DNA of 64,000 nucleotides from Citrus sinensis. Its lineage: Eukaryota; Streptophyta; Magnoliopsida; Sapindales; Rutaceae. How positions within the stretch are numbered: position 1 is the stretch's first letter; each line of letters opens with the position of its first letter. Where the stretch lies: positions 33,815,001 to 33,879,000 of the forward strand of contig NC_068560.1 of the NCBI RefSeq assembly GCF_022201045.2, written 5' to 3'. Under the pieces are notes generated by a model. That model was not told the origin of the DNA, did not search any database, and worked only from the letters and a program-made list of their open reading frames with translations. The position numbers were made by a program, and so were the translations under genes. Positions 48,601 through 60,197 of the stretch are shown here, in pieces.

Positions 48601-49387
48601 GACATACATACATGATCATACATGACCCATAAATTTAATTGTGATAAAATGAGATGATGATTGACATTACATGACCTGCAGTGATGTATCTTGTGTATGT
48701 TTGTTTGATATTTAGTCACATGTTACGTGAAATTTGATGGAGAAGGCCATGGCCGTTTAAAAGGTTTAAAATCACTGCAGCAGCTGACAGTTGGACCCTG
48801 AACTTAGGTGCTTCAAAAGGAGGTTTTTCACTCTTAAATAATTTGTTTTGAGATCCAATAACCTACGTGTCGCCTGACTCTGAGCAGTTATGCATCACCA
48901 TTGCATGAGTGACACTGTTTTACGAACGTCATTTTATTGGGAATCGTGTGGGCTGGGGAGAGGGGTGTGTGATAAGAACGATACACATTATCATAACTGA
49001 GAGTTATTTAGTTAACTGTGTGGTTTACGATGCGAGAAAATAAAGTAGAATATTTTAATAGCGACTAATGTGAGAACTGAGGTGCTAAGATTTAATATGT
49101 GTTGATTAATAGATTCTTTCAACGGTAGTGATGCAACCTCTCAGCACCGATTCCATTGCTGGTTTGGTTCCAAGTTTTCACATAATTGTGAATCAATTGC
49201 ATCACTTTAATTTTTGGGTTGTTGTTGTTGTTGGTCTCGTCGTCATTGTTATATACACATACATATTTTATTAGGCTTTAAGGTCTTTGTTGTCATATAT
49301 CATTAAGATTTAACAAAAGGAAAAAAATAATTAGTATATAATACGCCATCTTATCACATAGAGAATTTAATTAATAAGTTAATTAAT
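45683..49387. other. Intergenic, nothing firmly recognised
   Basis: AT-rich DNA with TAA and other short repeats. A region at 47280-47580 and again near 48180-48240 contains repeated phrases such as GGTCGGGTCGAGTC and AATCGAGTTC that resemble decayed repeat DNA. No gene could be supported. Confidence 0.4.
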
Positions 49388-50240
49388 CAAAATTTATTTT
49401 TTATAAGATAATATCATAATTACCAATAAAACATGGGGATTTTCATACCTACAATATGACAAGTGCATGTGTTACCAAAGGATCGAAGCCGGTGCACCAT
49501 CTTAGAATAGTGATAGTGGCGATAACTTATGTGTCACCATTAGAAAGACTACAAATGTAATTCGTTGTTAAAAGTTATTTCTTTAAAATGGTCAAACAAA
49601 AGACTTGATTCCTCTTTTACGCCTCTTAATAATCTAAATCGTTGTTTATATAATTATCGACATCTCTACTCACATGGTATGGTTTTAAGAGTTAAATCAA
49701 CACTACGGTCATCATTTAACTCTTAAAAACATGCTGTTTGAACAAACACTAATCAAACTCCATTAAAAAAAAAATGAAAGCTGCTAACATTATTTTGATG
49801 AAATAATTGACTTTATTTTTTTTACAAGATAATATTATAGTTGTTAATAAAACATGGGGTTAAATTTTCATATTTACAATGTGATAAATGTTGATGTTGC
49901 CAAAGGTGGAGGGGCGGTGCACCATTTTAGTAGTGATATTGACGATAACTTATGTGTCACCACTAGAAAGACAACAAACGTCATATTCGTTGTTGAAAAT
50001 GATTCATTTGAAACGGCGAAATATGGGACTCGATTCAACCTTTACGTTACTTAATAGTCTGAATCATTGCTTATATAACTATCGGCATCTCTACTCACAT
50101 GGTATGGTTTCAAGAGTCAAAACGACACCACTATCATCCTTTTAACTCTTAAAAAAAACGTGTCATTCGAATAAATACTAGCAAAAATCTATTTTAAACT
50201 AAAAAAAATTGAAAGTTATAAAATTATTTTGATGAAAGAT
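49388..50240. repeat. Two diverged tandem copies of an about 420-bp unit
   Basis: Copy 1 is about 49388-49807 and copy 2 about 49808-50240. Shared landmarks are AATAAAACATGGGG (49426, 49846), GATAACTTATGTGTCACCA, and ATCTCTACTCACATGGTATG (49662, 50085). The copies differ at many sites. Neither carries a convincing ORF. Confidence 0.85.
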
Positions 50241-51395
50241 TGATTTTATTTATTTAATTAGATGAAATATTGTTTATTTTTATTATTATTTTTTTCATTT
50301 TAATTGATAGCCCTACCCACACACATATAATTTAACTAATTTTGGTTTGAAGAGAATTGACGACCTCTAGAAGTAACACTAGACTGTCCTCATCATAGAT
50401 GACCAAGATGGCATTTATTACATGCCACTTATAACATTTTAAGCTACAGGTCAAGTTTTTAAGAATTGGGATTTAGGAACCAAACGGCCCACGGACTTGT
50501 AATGTTAGTTAAATTAATATTAAAAACATTAAAAATCAAAATAAAGAGGTAAGAGTGTTATGAGTTACGTGGTTGGTTTGGTAGGTTGGATTTAATTTAG
50601 AATAATAACATTTGAAGCCTCCCATTTCACTATCTTATTATTGTACACCGCCAAATTGATTTAATCACACCAATTTTGACACCCTTTACTACATGACTCC
50701 AATTTATTATATATTTTCTAAATAAGAATTGAATCTCTTCTCTCTATCTTAAGTCCTAATATTATATGCACAATGTTTGTTTAGGCTAACACATTATATT
50801 CTGCAAGAGAAAGATGTGATTTTCATGAAAAATGAGAATGATTGTTGCGTTGATGCATCATCTCCTTGCTAGTAGAACTCCCAACTTTTGACCACAAAAG
50901 TGGACTTTTTGTAAAAGTAAAATTATGGTGGGCATAGGCCCATTTATGAATATGGGCTTGTTACCTTTTACTCATCTAAAACATATTTGTTACCTAATTT
51001 GTTAGATTGTGTTGACGTCTTGGACATGTTTAAAATAATAAATAATATTTTCAATAAGAGTAACAAGAAAATCACAATCATTTTATATAAATAATTGTGT
51101 ATAAATTAATTTCGCATGAGAAGATTAGGTATATATAAAATCATCGTAGGCTCACATAATTAAAAAAATAATTATTTTTATTTTTTAATTAAATTTTTCA
51201 TATTACATCAGTTTGTATGTTAATTCTTATAATGCTGGCCAAACCATCCATTTATGTAGCAGCCGTACAGAGGACTAACGAAAAGGCGCCTCTAACTACT
51301 TTTTAATCAAGGCCAATTATATTAGAGTTTTCGCTTCTTCTTCGAGTTATATTAATGATATGAATGTTTATTGTAATTAACGGTGATTATTGAAG
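50241..51395. other. Intergenic, nothing recognised
   Basis: AT-rich DNA. No exon seen upstream of the relic at 51396. Confidence 0.4.
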
Positions 51396-51485
51396 GCTGA
51401 TGCGAATGAATTACCGCAGCCTCAGGAAATGCCAAGCACAAGGCTACCCAACAACGAAGAAAAGGAACAAGTGTTAAGAAGTTGA
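51396..51485 (+). pseudogene. Relic last exon of the small tandem gene family
   Basis: After an AG acceptor (51394-51395), 30 codons read ADANELPQPQEMP then PNNEEKEQVLRS and a TGA stop. This parallels the last exon of the 78-aa gene at 56404 (ALAGTAERPAVEP, then KPNEEKEPDEL). No first or second exon is seen upstream, so it is probably a leftover of a lost paralogue. Confidence 0.55.
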
Positions 51486-54119
51486 GTTGAAGCTCAACTC
51501 TTGAAGCATCTCAACTTAGTTTAGTGAGTCTTAAACTCTTCATTGTGTTTATTTATTATTCGCATATAGTGTTAAAAAAAAAAAAAAAAGGCTTGTGCTC
51601 TAGCGTGACCAACGTTATGTGTATTTACCTTTTGTCTTTGAGCAAAAAGTTTAGTTGATTCAACCATAGTAAAATCTTTATTTGTGGGTGCATGTCTATC
51701 AAGAAAGTATTTTTGATAATGAAGTAAAATTATTTACTAAAACAAAAAAAGAGGAAAGGTAAGATCTGCTATTTGAACCGAAAGCAAAGAAGGAAATACT
51801 ACAAAGGGAGTTTAATTAATTAGCGATGGGTGAAAAAACTATTACAGTTCGATGCAAGTTTCATATTTTTTTGTGATTGAAACATTACATAGTACATAAA
51901 TGCTTTTTCTTCTTTCAAATATATCACTATTTAGTAAACAGCCGTTCAAGAAATTTGATGCACTCAAGCTATTTAAAGTCTACATTTTCTCGAGAAAATT
52001 TTGCGTATGAGACTGAAAAACAAAGCTCAGTCGAATCCTTAAAAAACAAAGCATGGAGTCGAAAACTTACACTGTTGCATCGCCTCCATCAACTGTTACA
52101 CTTAGCAACCAACGATTGTTTTTTATTTATTTTTCTTTAATTTTTACCAAAAGGAACAATCGACGATCTTTGCTATCTGGACTATTATATTATTAACGTT
52201 CAAAATCACAAAGACAAGAATCATTAAAAATATGGGTCGCTCTGTGATGATGTAAATTTTTACAGTATTAAAAATGTAAAAAATACATATCGTTAGATCT
52301 AATTAATAGTACACGTTATCTTTATTAATAGAAAATTTTTAATCATTTTAAAAATAATATTGCTAGTTAACAAACTGATTTTAAATTTAAAAATAAAAAT
52401 TATAAGAGATAGGATAAAATAAAGTATCTCAAGTTTTTTTTTTTAATTGAAATTGAATTCTTGATGAATTCTTTTATTTGGTATTGAATTCTTGACACAT
52501 TAAGCAAGTAAACTTCATTATGTAATGCTCGTGCATGCATTTTCTTTTAGATAAAGATGCTATATTCAAATATAATCAAAATATAAAATGGTTTTTGAAA
52601 GTTGGAGTTTGAATTAAGCTGCAATTAGTCATTTGCCATGCTTACACAACAACAAGAGACCTATTTCAAGGTTTGCATAGCAAGAGACCTATTTTAACAT
52701 TTGTATAACAAGGGATCTGTTCTAGCAATCAAAGAGGAGCAATGGATTCAATTCCAGCGAGCAAAACATATTTTGTGTCAATGTCATTGTCATAGAACCT
52801 TAGAAATTTCTCTCTCAGTTGCTGAAGTTTAAGTAATATACTTGTGTATTATTCTAAATACATTACTAGATGTTGATTGGATGTAATTAGTTAGTTTTCT
52901 TTGGATTAATAATATCTATATTGGCAATTATCTAGTTATTGTACTTACTAGATGATAGGAAAATTTTAAATTAATGAAACTTTACTAATAAAAAGTGGAT
53001 GTACACAAACTGGTTAAAGAAATTAGAACTTTTTAACTAATTAATTAATTATTTATAATTTATTAAATTATATTTGATGAATAACTAGGATTAAAACACT
53101 TAAATTTAAGGATCAACAACAATCTCATTATGAATATTGTAAAAATACATACAACAAACATAGAGAAATCCTTATTTCTCAACTAATTTATGCTAACTAA
53201 TCTAATGGTGGATTTATTGCTTGGATTGGGAAATTAGAATAATTGACGATGTTTACTTCATAAAATAAGAGTGAAAATCGAGATTGGATTCGTGGGACCT
53301 ACCCTAATTTGGGAATAAGGAATAGAGATTGATTCATACTCCTTTGGGAATTAGTCTTCCATTCCGGAGAATTATGATAATAGAAATTATAATATTCCTA
53401 GAATGCTCTCCCTTTAAATGAAAAATATTAATATAAAAAAAGACAAATGTCTAAGCCTAAGCTCCTTGCATTAAAGCTCCATCCAGCTAAATGCCATCGC
53501 AGTCAAACCTCATTGTCGATGCCAAAATCAACCATTGTCTTCATCGTCACTGGTTCGTCGGCTGTGGAGTAACAGCTAGTTGCCGATTTCATCTTTATTT
53601 GGGTCTTTTCAGTTTTGTCTATGTTTTGTCTGTCTTGGCTACATCTTTGACGGGCACAGTTCCGATATGATGAGGATGATGATGATGTTAACGATGAATA
53701 TGATGTTGACGGCGACGATTTGTTGTTGCCATTGTTGTAGTTGTTGATGATGATTTCAATTTTGATTATTATTATTACGATGATGATGATTGATGATGAT
53801 GGTGATAAAAAAGTATTATAATTAATTAATATATTATTGTTGATAATAATAATTTTTGAATAATAATAATCACAATAATTAAAATATAAAATAAAAATTA
53901 TGATACTAGTTAATAAGGATTTTTAATAATTTGGAACAATATATCTCATTTTGATTTTAATTTCAAAATAAAATAAACACATAAATAGGAATAGAGTCAA
54001 TTCTAATCCCAAATTCTATAGCCCAAGTAAACAACTTATTTGATTTTAATTTCTCATTTCAATTCTAAGCTTCTAACTCATTTCGATTCTACCAATTCCA
54101 ATTCCTATTTAATAAACAC
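51486..54119. other. Intergenic with short simple repeats
   Basis: Three imperfect copies of CAAGAGACCTATTT-like sequence at 52650-52720 and GAT/GTT-type trinucleotide tracts at 53670-53805. Phrases at 53285-53350 and 53990-54120 (GGAATAGAG..., AATTCCAATTCC...) hint at a decayed MITE. No gene. Confidence 0.45.
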
Positions 54120-54420
54120 ACTATAAAATGACAGCAGTGAGATTTGAACCCACGCCCACGCCTTATGCCATTGGGCCAAACTTTGACTTAAGTATTGAGA
54201 ATTAATGCTCCTTAATTAATAGCTAAATAGTAGCCTTTATTTAATTCTGTGTGAAAAATTTCAAATAGGTAGAGTAAAAAAGAAAAACATCCCGGTGGGA
54301 TTAACAGTATACAATGATAAAATTGAAGGATAACCCGAAAAAAGGCTCATATGGAAGGTCTGCTTTATTCAAAATTAAGATTTTAAATAAGTTCAGCTAA
54401 ACTGGCTATCTATTATATTA
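54120..54420 (-). repeat. tRNA-like (SINE-like) repeat, copy 1
   Basis: On the minus strand TTTGGCCCAATGGC resembles an A box and GGGTTCAAATCTC a B box of a tRNA-type promoter, 20 bp apart, so it is not a functional tRNA. The segment TTATTCAAAATTAAGATTT about 200 bp away also occurs beside copy 2 at 58680-58915. Confidence 0.45.
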
Positions 54421-54959
54421 CATTTTCATTATTGAAGGGGGCAATAAGTCATTTGTACCGTTCAATAGTTAATCCATCCTCCATTGTTGAATATCTAAAT
54501 GTAAAATTAATAAGTAATCCATCTTCCGTTCTAACTATAACTAAAGTTATTCCTAGTGAGAAAATAGGTGAATAAAATAACCAACTTTTCTTTTGCATCA
54601 TGTGATCATTTTGACTGTTGTGAAAAATTAAGTTCTAAGTGAGTCATCCTCCAGTCAAGCTTGCACATTTGCCCTTCCTTGGCCTTGACTTACAAGAGAC
54701 TTAAAAAAATATTTTTAGAACCTACTTAACAGTAATCAAATTAAAATCCCCTAGTAATTATTGACAAACAAATAGCTCCTTTGAGCTACAAGCAAGAAAA
54801 GAGCTAGAAGAGAGCGTTGCCAGTCTTAACTATAACATTTACCTTAATTAAAGAATTATATGATATACTGCAAACAAGTAGCATAATATAAATGGTGGTT
54901 AAAAAACCAACACCTGGAATTTCCAACCTTTCCTTCATTCTTCAAGTCATTGTATTAAT

Positions 54960-55390
54960 TAAAAAACAACAATACTAACTTTATAATGGATCAACATATT
55001 TGTCATGTTCTTAAAAATGAATCATTATTTTGTCATCAATACCAATCTTAAAATCATTATATAAATTACAAAACGACAATAATAACTTTTTAACAGATCA
55101 ACACGTATTTGTCGTGTTTTTAAATATAAAATCTTTATTTTGTCGTTATTATGATAATTTAAGGTCATGATATTAATAACAAAACGACAATAATGACTTT
55201 TTGGCATATCGTCGTATTTGCTGTGTTAAATCTTTGTTTTGTCGTTAATTTCATAATTTAAAGTCATTGACCAGTAATAAAATGACAAGAATAATTTTTT
55301 AACGGTTCAGCAGAATCACACCGAAAATCTTTATTTTGTCGTTATTGACGATAATCTTGGTTTATGATATTCATATTTAATGCAAAATGG
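54960..55390. repeat. Four diverged tandem repeats of about 105-110 bp
   Basis: Units begin near 54962, 55069, 55179 and 55277, each with an AAAACGACAATAAT-like start and ATTTTGTCGTTA near the middle or end. Similarity falls toward the outer copies. Confidence 0.75.
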
Positions 55391-56046
55391 CCTAACAAGG
55401 ATCTTTTCTTTTCTTTTTCTTTTTTTTTTTTGGTGAATTAAAAGAACTTTTGCATATATTGTTCAACAAATTTAGATTGCCACATTCAATCAGATTTACA
55501 CATTTTTAAAAGAATATATGTGGTTACCTTAATTGAGATACAAGGTAAAAAAAACCATTTGATATTTCTTTTTAACTATTTAGGTAACTCTTTGGCAGTC
55601 AAACAAGAGTCCAAGGACTAAAATGAAGCAAAAATTAAATAGAAATTAGAACGGACTTAAGTGATGCATTTAGACACAACTAGCCTCATATTTTCGTTCT
55701 ATAAACAAGAAGGGCCTCCAGTAATAAAACCACGAGCAAGTAGAAACCTTACCCATGAAGTTTTATCTCTTTTCTTCCTCTTTTATTTCCTCCAAGTCCA
55801 AAGTACAAACAAATCAGTTCAGGCTAAAATCAGAGCGGTTACATAGAGAAGAATGAGATTGCCAAATGGCCGAATCTTTCTCACCTATTCACTCATGGCT
55901 CTCACGCTATTTGCACTGCCTTGTGGCCCTGCTGGCACTAAAACCCTCCCCTTCTTCTCTATTTATAAGCAAACACAAACACTCGGTCATTGCATCTCTT
56001 CTTCAACCTCATACTATATAGCTTGTTTCTGTGTTTTGCTGGAACA

Positions 56047-56514
56047 ATGGCAAGCCCAAATCAGTCACAAACAGTGGAAAATGAAACTAAGAATCGTACC
56101 CTGCATGAAGCTCGTGTAGCCCGGGTACGTAAATTAAAGCATTATTTTGTTTTGAAATTCCATTTTGTTTGATCGACGACTTTCTTTTTTCTAATTCTGT
56201 TTGGTTTTGGTTTGATTTCATGCTAAGCAGGCAAGACCAGTGGTGGAAGCTTTCATACAGAAAGTGAAAGAAACTTTCGTAAGTTATTTTAAAGCCAGGA
56301 CTTCTTCCTTATTTTGGATAACGTTCACTTCTATGTATATATTATTTTCTAAAGTTTTATAGTCAAAGTATTTATTAATATAAGTGGCGATTAATTAATC
56401 AAGGCTCTGGCTGGCACTGCGGAAAGGCCTGCGGTAGAACCAAGTTCAAGCACTAAGCCTAATGAAGAAAAGGAACCTGATGAATTGAAGTTGGGGGATC
56501 TCAAAATTAAATGA
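56047..56514 (+). CDS. Small gene 1 of a tandem family, 78 aa, unknown function
   Basis: Three exons, 56047-56124, 56231-56278 and 56404-56514, all with phase-0 GT-AG introns, give 79 codons with stop. A TATA-like TTTATAAG lies at 55962-55969. The product is hydrophilic. Its N-terminus is MASPNQSQTVENE, followed by a helical central part (ARVARARPVVEAFIQKVKE) and an acidic/Lys-rich tail ending KLGDLKIK. There is no signal peptide or membrane segment. The first intron falls right after Ala-Arg, the same place as in the next gene (and after Ala-Met in the third), which supports common descent. I cannot name the family. Confidence 0.75.
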
Positions 56515-57725
56515 AGCTCTCGAGTCTCGGCAATGATCGGCGTCATAGATCTTTTAATTTATCTTTGCAGTTGTAATGTCATGTGCTCTAGCACAATCAT
56601 ATGTATCAGTTACTGTTTTCCCTTTTGCTTTCAATAATTGTCTGTCGTGTGTTTCTCATTTGGTTTAATAAATTTCTAATTTTCAGCAGAGGTTTTTTTT
56701 TTTACCCTTTCAAAAAAGTTTCCACGGAGGGTTACCCTCGAACAAAAAGTATCAGTTACTTTCTCACTGAATAAGATCAAAGATTGGGCTTTAGGACAAA
56801 TGCTCTGATTTATCATGAACTATATATTTTACCAAAAAAGACCGAAATTTTATCCTCCCTGAGCTTCTTCCAAGCAAAACCGAAGGTGGTAATTGATAGT
56901 TATCAATTGTTCGGAAGATAATTCAAACATTAGATGAGAATAATTTTTGGGCTAAGTATATATGCCAGGGGTTATAGCAATTTTTAATTTATGAGTTACC
57001 CTTTCCACATGATAAATACAATACTATTAAAAAAAAAAACTTTTTAAGTGCAAGATGTTAACAAGATAATCCAACCTTGACTAAAATACATAAAACTCGA
57101 CTTACTGAATAGTTAGGCCCATGATCTTCTTCATTAAGTTCAATATATTGGCAACAAGATCCTTTTAACCATGCGAGTACAAACATGCAGGATTACATGA
57201 TACGTGTAGCACATAAATCAAATGATCTTAGAAGATTTCCCGTGCCCGTAGCTGAGTAGCATATACATTTTTCACAGCTCATGACAGGAAATTTGAACAC
57301 AAACTGCTTGATGATTCGAATCGTTTGAAGTAGCATTTTTGAGAAAGAGAAACATATGCATGAAGGAGCGAATATTGGCACTGCCACAGCCTGACACACA
57401 AGCTCACTCAAATCCATCAAAGACAAAGCATGGAGTCGCAACGCCTCTCTGCCCTTTGGCTTTTACTGCATCGGCCCACCAGGGACGGTTACATTTCAGC
57501 TATCAATGCTCCTGCCATCTGTAGATCGTTATCACCATGGCTGACACGTTCATATGTGACACATAAGCACAGCTGTGGCGTTTATTTCCATATTAGTTCT
57601 TCTTCTATACGTATATAAATTCAACTATAGAGTCCCACGATTTTATCATTCAACAAACATTTAAGAAAAAAGATTCTCAGATTTCTTACTCTGTGGTTTG
57701 TAACAAGTGTGGAAGAATCCAGTTG

Positions 57726-58199
57726 ATGGATACTAAAACCCCTCCAGCTCCTGCAAAACTTGAGAGGAGACCATCAATCGAAACCGAACCCAAAACTTTG
57801 TTTGATGACGAAACGAACTTAGCAAGGGTTCGTGAAATTTTTGCATTTTTTACTTGATTTTATATATGTCTTTAACTAGAATTTCAGAGATAATGAAATT
57901 GTTTTCACAGGAGGCAGCGCTGAAAGTGATCAATAGTAAAACCAAAGAGGAAGCATTAAAGATATTTCTAGAGGTATATATATATATACCTATATACACA
58001 TCAACTCTTTGTTTTTTTTTTTTTAGTTTTTAAATTAAGCTCATCAGTAATTAATTGTTCAGTTAATGCACGTAAAATACTAATAATTACATTTTTTTTT
58101 TTGGGTTAAATTTAATGTCTTTAGGGTCTGAAACCTGTTGGAGAAGTTGCAGTGGACCATACTTGGGATTTGAAGCCTTATTCTGATGTGGGTGCATAG
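57726..58199 (+). CDS. Small gene 2 of a tandem family, 79 aa, unknown function
   Basis: Exons 57726-57827, 57911-57973 and 58125-58199 (phase-0 introns) give 80 codons with stop. A TATATAAA box lies at 57612-57619. The protein begins MDTKTPPAPAKLERRPSIE, has a helical centre (LAREAALKVINSKTKEEALK, then IFLEGLKPV) and ends KPYSDVGA. Hydrophilic, probably cytosolic or nuclear. Intron positions match small gene 1: after Ala-Arg, then about 16-21 codons later. Function not recognised. Confidence 0.8.
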
Positions 58200-58679
58200 A
58201 GTGATGGAGGCAAATGGTCTTGTTCTTATTACTGTTTTTCCTAATTCTCGATCGTCTTAAGCAAGTTTGTGTATAATTTGCTAGTAGGACTATGAAATAA
58301 GCTTAGTACATACATAAGCCATCAGTCACCTATGTTATGCCATCTTAAATAATTAAATTTTGCCTTTATGTAATTTTAAAAAAAAAAGAGAAAAAAATTG
58401 GGGTCTATTGTGTCTATGTTGAATTGATTTCCTCATATCAGTCAACATATTGGTAGATTAAATGGAAATTATTGTCACATTTTTTTTTATAAAAAGAAAT
58501 CATTTAAGATATAGTTCAATTATAAAAGAGTACAATTTACCTCAAAACTGACCTTGCTAATGTATGAGTAAACATTGCAATTAATCCTCGAAACATGCCT
58601 CATTTGAAAATTATTTTTATGATCATGGTGCGGGTGCAAAAATCCTAAACAATAGAATTAAGTTAATTGGGCAGTTAAA

Positions 58680-58915
58680 CAAAAATGAGAGCCGTGATAT
58701 TTGAACCAACGCCCCTTCGGACCAGAGCCTAAATGTGGCACCATAGACCACGTGGCCAAACGAACTTCAATTATGCTAATTAACTTTTAACTAAAACTAG
58801 TTAATGAAAATATCTGTCAACGAACTTGAAGGAGCACAGAAACATTTATACGGATTATTTTATTCAAAATTAAGATTTCAGACTTTTAGTTGAGTTCAGC
58901 TAAAATTGAACTTCT
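58680..58915 (-). repeat. tRNA-like (SINE-like) repeat, copy 2
   Basis: On the minus strand a B-box-like GGTTCAAATATC and an A-box-like TGGCCACGTGG occur. TTATTCAAAATTAAGATTT and AGTTCAGCTAAA follow, as at 54360-54410. Strongly diverged from copy 1. Low confidence in class. Confidence 0.4.
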
Positions 58916-59799
58916 GTTGCATTTTTCATCATCAACCATAATCTTACATATATGATTAAAATCATCACACCAATTATGTAAATAAAATTATCCATGTTTA
59001 ACAAATCAAACATACTATCCGTGCTCTTATTTTTGTTTTGATGTTACCAACTATAATTCTGATCAAATATTTACCTAATTGTTGTGAGACTTAATATTTT
59101 TGTCGCATTTGATCTGTAACGAAAAATTTGTCGTATATGATTTGTAGTGAATTATTATTTTTTCCTATAATAGAATGACATAATTAATTAAATTATCGTT
59201 CTTGGTCAGATACGTGTGTAGTAATGACTTATTAATTATTTTTTTACAACAATTTGATAAGGTTTTCTAAAATTAAATTGAGGATTTGATATTTGATTTA
59301 TTTGATCTTATTCCTGAACTCAGCACTATACTAGCCCTAGATGCTTTGGCAAATTTCAAATACAAAATTTCATATATATTTGATTGCTCTTAAGCCGTCA
59401 TTTACTTAAAAAAACGGAGATACATTAAAAGAGACCTAATCCTATGTATGCACTCCAATTTTGCTATAGCAACAGCATCATTCGCTAGTCACCTGATTTA
59501 CATTTCATGATGATCATGGAAAGATTATATATCTTAATTACTTGTAGTAAAACTAACTTAGTAGTGAAGAAGCAAAAACCCAAAAGAAAATAACTCATCC
59601 AACTTCCAGAGGACTGTTACGCCAAAGACAAAGCTTTTGTTGCCAAATGTGCGCCTTGATACCTAATTGCTGCCACGTCCGTATGTGCTGTAGTTTTCAC
59701 AATATATATAGCTCTACTTCTCTATGCCCTTGCCCCTCAAATTGTTAAATCACTTAAGTTCTCTTTTCACTGCTCAAACCCCATTAGTCAGCTATAGGA

Positions 59800-60197
59800 A
59801 TGGAAAGCCAGCAGCGATCTTTTGATCAGCATGAGGATGAGAGCAAGTCCTCCATGGAGTCAGAGCCAAAAATAACTCTGACCCAAGAGCAAATTGAACT
59901 AGCTATGGTATGCTTTCTCTTAAAATTAATTAACCTTACATAATTATATATTTGTAATACATTGCATATATATGGTCTACTTTTTGTTCGCTAATGATAC
60001 CATACCAATCAAATTAATTATATTTGTATGTTCACGTATACGTACAGTATGCCATTGCATATATTAAAGCAAGAGAGAAAGAGATGGCTGAGAAGCAGGC
60101 GGCCGAAGGAGCGGAGGAGGCCAAGCCAGCGGAGAAATCAAATGATGGATCTGCCAGTACGCCAGTGGCAACAATTCATGAAGTTAATAAACTCTGA
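59800..60197 (+). CDS. Small gene 3 of a tandem family, 85 aa, unknown function
   Basis: Two exons, 59800-59907 and 60048-60197, with a phase-0 intron after Ala-Met, give 86 codons with stop. TATATATA is at 59703-59710. The protein is acidic and charged: an N-terminal MESQQRSFDQHED, a predicted coiled helix (ELAMYAIAYIKAREKEMAEK) and an Ala/Glu/Lys-rich tail ending ATIHEVNKL. The ETEP/ESEP motif before the helix matches small gene 2. A dehydration- or seed-type hydrophilic protein is possible but not shown. Confidence 0.78.

Noticed and set aside
53670-53805. CRISPR-like or regulated repeat array
   Set aside because: Imperfect GAT/GTT trinucleotide repeats with no spacers; a plant microsatellite.
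54120-54190. Functional tRNA gene on the minus strand
   Set aside because: Only A- and B-box-like parts are present; no acceptor stem or anticodon arm can be drawn.
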